A DNA stretch of 64,000 bases, from assembly GCF_000956405.1 (NCBI RefSeq), contig NZ_JYIV01000024.1:99104-163103 (forward strand), read 5' to 3'. The position numbers and the translations under genes were made by a program. The number at the start of each line of letters is the position of its first letter. Within the stretch, counting starts at the first letter, position 1. Under the pieces are notes generated by a model. That model saw nothing but the letters and a program-made list of their open reading frames with translations. It searched no databases and was not told where the DNA came from. Positions 60,820 to 64,000 of the stretch are shown in pieces. The DNA is from Microbacterium oxydans. Lineage in GTDB: Bacteria > Actinomycetota > Actinomycetes > Actinomycetales > Microbacteriaceae.

Positions 60820-63131
60820 TGACGAGGACGGAAGACATGCAGACGATGCGTACCGAGTCCGACATGCTGCGATACGACAGCCCCGCCGAGCGATGGTTCG
60901 ACGCGCTGCCCATCGGAAACGGACGGCTCGGGGGGATGGTGTTCCACTCTCGTGCGGAGAATCGGATTCAGCTCTCCGAGTCGACCGCCTGGTCGGGCGC
61001 TCCTGCCGAGACCGACGTGAACCCCGGCGCGCGGGCGCACCTCGACCGCATCCGAGATCTGCTGTTCCGGGGCGAGCATGACGAGGCGAATCGCCTGGCG
61101 GGGGAGCACCTGCTGGGGCGACCCACATCGTTCGGAACCAATCTGCCACTGCCCGATCTTCGGTTGCGGTTCGCTGCAGGTGCCGACGAGGGGGGATTCC
61201 GGCGGGCACTCGACATCGGCGACGCGATCGCACACAGCGCGGCTCGCAGGAGCGGCGTCGAGCTGCGCAGCGAAACGTTCGCTTCCCATCCAGACCGTGT
61301 CATCGTGCACAGGGTCGAAGCCGACGGCGTGTTCTCGGCGCGTCTGTCCGTGTCGGATGCGGTCTTCCCTTTGCAGACGCGGGTAGAGGGCGACTCGCTG
61401 GTCCTCACCGGTCGCGCAGTGGAGACCCTGCACAGCGACGGCGTGGACGGTGTGCCGCTGAGCATCCGTGTGCGCGTGCTGAGCGACGGCGGGGTGATCG
61501 CTGCTGAAGGCCAGACCCTCGTCGTCGACGGCACCAGGGCGCTGACCGTCCTCGTCGCCGTCGGTACCGGCTGGGAGGGTGCCGACGCGGATGTCTCCGC
61601 GGCGCAGAGCATCGAGCATGCGGCCGGCCGTGAGTATTCCGAGCTTCGCGCTCGCCATGTCGCCGACCACCGGGAGCTGTACGACCGGGTCTCGATCGAT
61701 CTCGGCGCCACGTCCGAACCCGTGAGATCCGCTCCCATCGACGAACGTCGACAGCGTTACGCAGCGGGCGGGCAGGATCCCGAACTCGAGGCCCTGTACT
61801 TCCGATACGGCCGGTATCTCACCATCGCCGGATCTCGGCATGACTCCCCGCTCCCGCTCGCGCTCCAGGGGTTGTGGAACGACGGGCTCGCCAGCAGTGC
61901 GCCCTGGACCAACGACTTCCACCTCGACATGAACACGCAGCAGAACTACTGGGCGGCCGAGGTGACCGACCTCGGCGAGACGCAGGAGCCGCTCCTGCGT
62001 CTGGTCGAGAAGTTGAGCCGCACGGGGCGGGTGACGGCCCGCGACATGTACGGGGCGGACGGATGGGTCGCGCACACGGTGTCGAACGCATGGGGCTACA
62101 GCGCGCCCGGCTGGGGCATGGGCTGGGGCCTGTGCCTCATCGGTGGCGCGTGGATCGCGTTGCAGCACTGGGAGCGGTGGGACTACGGCCGCGACCTCGA
62201 CTTCCTCCGGGACCGTGCCTATCCCGTGCTCAAGGGCGCTGCGCAGTTCTTCCTCGATCACATGGTCGAAGATCCACGCTCGGGGTGGCTGGTGACCGGG
62301 CCTTCCGACTCGCCGGAGAACTGGTATCTGTCGGATTCCGGACAGCAGTGTTCGGTGTCGATGGGCCCCACCGCTGATCGCGTGTTCGTCGAAGCGACAC
62401 TGCGCATGGCGGCCGAAGCGGCCGAGATCCTCGTCGTCGACCGTGACCTCGTCGAGCGCATCCGCGTGGCGCGTGATCGGCTCGCCCCGTTCCAGATCGG
62501 ACGACACGGTCAGCTTCAGGAGTGGCTGGAGGACTTCGACGAAGCGGTGCCCAGCCACCGCCACACGAGCCATCTGATGGCATTGTTCCCCGAGCGTCAG
62601 ATCGACTCCCGCCGCGATCCGGAGCTCGCGCGAGCCGCCGAGGTGGTCATCGAGCGTCGTGAGGCAGCTCCCGGATGGGAGCAGACGGAGTGGGTGGAGG
62701 CGAACCTGATCGCCTACTACGCCCGGCTGCTGAAAGGCGAACAGGCGCTTGCGCACGTGCGGAGCCTGATCGCGGATGCCAGTGAGGCCAACCTGATGTC
62801 CTACTCGCGCGGAGGTGTCGCGGGGGCGGCGCAGAACATCTACTCCTTCGACGGGAACGCGGGAGGCACCGCGGGTATCGCGGAGATGCTCGTGCAGTCG
62901 GACGGCGAGGAGATCGAACTTCTTCCCGCGCTCCCCGCCGCGTGGACGCGAGGTGCGGTCCGGGGGCTCCGTGCCCGGAACGGCATCCATGTGGACATCG
63001 AATGGGACGGGGGACGCCTCGCGCGAGGGGTGCTGCGAGCCGAACATGACGTCAGTGTCCGGGTGCGGCGCGGTGACGCGCTCTCCCGAGTAGACCTCGC
63101 TGCCGGCGAAGAGGTGGTCATCTCGGACTAG
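60819..63131 (+). CDS. GH95 alpha-L-fucosidase family protein
   Basis: 770 aa from ATG 60819 (TGATG overlap); ATG 60837 behind GAGGACGGA is an alternative. N-terminal beta-domain (PAERWFDALPIGNGRLGGMVF, STAWSGAPAETDVNPGA) and (alpha/alpha)6 barrel with APWTNDFHLDMNTQQNYW, TGPSDSPENWY and the HRHTSHLMALFPE segment, all characteristic of GH95. No signal peptide. GH95 enzymes remove alpha-1,2-linked L-fucose; some members act on L-galactose. Product would feed the L-fucose genes upstream. Confidence 0.9.
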   Translation: MTRTEDMQTMRTESDMLRYDSPAERWFDALPIGNGRLGGMVFHSRAENRIQLSESTAWSGAPAETDVNPGARAHLDRIRDLLFRGEHDEANRLAGEHLLGRPTSFGTNLPLPDLRLRFAAGADEGGFRRALDIGDAIAHSAARRSGVELRSETFASHPDRVIVHRVEADGVFSARLSVSDAVFPLQTRVEGDSLVLTGRAVETLHSDGVDGVPLSIRVRVLSDGGVIAAEGQTLVVDGTRALTVLVAVGTGWEGADADVSAAQSIEHAAGREYSELRARHVADHRELYDRVSIDLGATSEPVRSAPIDERRQRYAAGGQDPELEALYFRYGRYLTIAGSRHDSPLPLALQGLWNDGLASSAPWTNDFHLDMNTQQNYWAAEVTDLGETQEPLLRLVEKLSRTGRVTARDMYGADGWVAHTVSNAWGYSAPGWGMGWGLCLIGGAWIALQHWERWDYGRDLDFLRDRAYPVLKGAAQFFLDHMVEDPRSGWLVTGPSDSPENWYLSDSGQQCSVSMGPTADRVFVEATLRMAAEAAEILVVDRDLVERIRVARDRLAPFQIGRHGQLQEWLEDFDEAVPSHRHTSHLMALFPERQIDSRRDPELARAAEVVIERREAAPGWEQTEWVEANLIAYYARLLKGEQALAHVRSLIADASEANLMSYSRGGVAGAAQNIYSFDGNAGGTAGIAEMLVQSDGEEIELLPALPAAWTRGAVRGLRARNGIHVDIEWDGGRLARGVLRAEHDVSVRVRRGDALSRVDLAAGEEVVISD

Positions 63132-63153
63132 CCGACGACGGAGCACTGTGCCC

Positions 63154-64000
63154 TCACCGCATCGGCAGATACCGATCCAGGTGCTCGAACGGCGGCTGCG
63201 ATGAGAGGTGCGACACGGCCGCAGACCCCACGGCGCACGCGGCTTCGAGGGCATCTGCCGGTGCGTGTCCGGCGCGCAACGCGAGCACGAGCGCCGCGCA
63301 GAACGCATCTCCCGCGCCGACGGTGTTCACCGCCTCGGCGGGGACGCCGTCGGCCCGGGCGATCTCGTCCCCCCGCCGGTAGAGGGCTGCACCGGCCGCG
63401 CCGTAGGTGACGGCGACGAGTTCGGCGTCGGCGAGCTCGGGCATGAGCTCGCGCTCGGTCTCGTTCACGATGAACAGATCCACGCGGCGCAGCAGTGCTT
63501 CGGGTAGCGGCTGGGCAGGCGCGGCGTTGACGGCGAGGAAGCCGGGCGCGGTGGCGGCGACCTCTTCGACGATGCTGAGCGCGATCTCCAGTTGCATCAG
63601 CACCGCTTCGTCCTCTCGAAAGCGCACGCCGTCGAGGGTCACCCGATCGTTCGCGCCGGGGCAGACCGCGATCTGGTTCTCGGCGTCGGAGCCCACGACG
63701 ATGAGCGCCGTGCCGGTCGAGGCATCGACGGTGCGGAGGTCGGTCGTGTCCACCCCGGCCCGTTCCATCTCGTCTCGGGTCCATGACCCGTCGGCGTCGT
63801 CCCCGACGGCGCCGACCATGCGCACGTTCCCGCCGAGCTTCGCGGCGGCGACAGCCTGGTTCGCGCCCTTCCCTCCCAGGTCTCGGGACAGTCTTCCACC
63901 GGCGACCGTCTCGCCCGCGGTGGGGAGGCGGCCGACGAACGCGGTGAGGTCGACGTTCGCGCTGCCGACGACGACGAGGGAGGGGGAGGCAGGGGTGACC
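63154..64000 (-). CDS. PfkB-family sugar kinase (ribokinase-like), N-terminus outside window
   Basis: About 282 residues visible; the start lies beyond 64000. Ribokinase features: SLVVVGSANVDLTAFVGRLP, GGKGANQAVAAAKLGG, GAVGDDADG, NETERE and the ATP/catalytic motif NTVGAGDAFCAAL with the catalytic Asp. Convergent with GH95. Ribokinase is the closest type, but PfkB kinases acting on deoxy-keto acids or fructose cannot be excluded; a 2-keto-3-deoxygalactonate kinase would complete the dgo branch. Confidence 0.85.
   Translation of the reverse strand, partial: VTPASPSLVVVGSANVDLTAFVGRLPTAGETVAGGRLSRDLGGKGANQAVAAAKLGGNVRMVGAVGDDADGSWTRDEMERAGVDTTDLRTVDASTGTALIVVGSDAENQIAVCPGANDRVTLDGVRFREDEAVLMQLEIALSIVEEVAATAPGFLAVNAAPAQPLPEALLRRVDLFIVNETERELMPELADAELVAVTYGAAGAALYRRGDEIARADGVPAEAVNTVGAGDAFCAALVLALRAGHAPADALEAACAVGSAAVSHLSSQPPFEHLDRYLPMR

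Noticed and set aside
60468..63308. 946-codon minus-strand frame opposite GH95
   Set aside because: Shadow of GH95 with no protein-like composition; it also crosses the ribokinase gene end.

Overview
The window is GC-rich chromosomal DNA from an actinobacterium, most likely Microbacteriaceae (Microbacterium-like). The evidence is the fhaA-fhaB-pstP-rodA-pbpA-pknA order, frequent GTG/TTG starts, ATGA-type gene overlaps and the many glycoside hydrolase/ABC sugar loci. No rRNA, CRISPR array, insertion sequence or recognisable integrase/transposase was seen.

Region 1 (1-6541) is core genome. A minus-strand cell-envelope operon (FHA proteins, PP2C phosphatase, SEDS glycosyltransferase, transpeptidase, Ser/Thr kinase cut by the window edge) is followed by tRNA-Leu(CAG).

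Region 2 (about 6540-33540) looks like a 27-kb genomic island placed directly after the tRNA gene. An imperfect direct repeat of about 82 bp lies at each end (6540-6622 and 33457-33540). It carries many unrecognised small secreted or membrane proteins, an ECF sigma factor with a membrane partner, an AraC-type HTH protein and an excisionase-like protein. Its centre is a defence-like locus: a DEAD/DEAH helicase and XRE regulator facing an AAA+ ATPase/subtilisin pair of the IetAS type, which continues into a zinc-ribbon protein and a three-helix membrane protein. It also holds two ABC export modules, one with a secreted peptide and a lipoprotein, a candidate structured RNA of about 350 nt (24535-24880), a DUF2971 protein, and at its right end a gene broken by an in-frame TAG.

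Region 3 (33798-42222) is a beta-glucan locus. A secreted GH5 enzyme with CBM32-like domains nested in its catalytic domain is divergent from an ABC sugar importer, a cytoplasmic GH5 enzyme and a ROK regulator.

Region 4 (42212-64000) is a galactose/L-fucose catabolic region. A mutarotase (frameshifted), SDR and GntR regulator are divergent from galactonate dehydratase and KDPGal aldolase, which fits an oxidative De Ley-Doudoroff-like galactose route. An aldo/keto reductase, lactonase, L-fuconate dehydratase, SDR and FAH-family hydrolase fit the non-phosphorylating L-fucose route to pyruvate and lactate. ROK and LysR regulators, a second ABC sugar importer, a GH36 alpha-galactosidase and a GH95 alpha-L-fucosidase supply the sugars. 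A partial ribokinase ends the window. A shared inverted repeat (CGGATG-N5-CATCCG) in front of two of these operons suggests one regulon.
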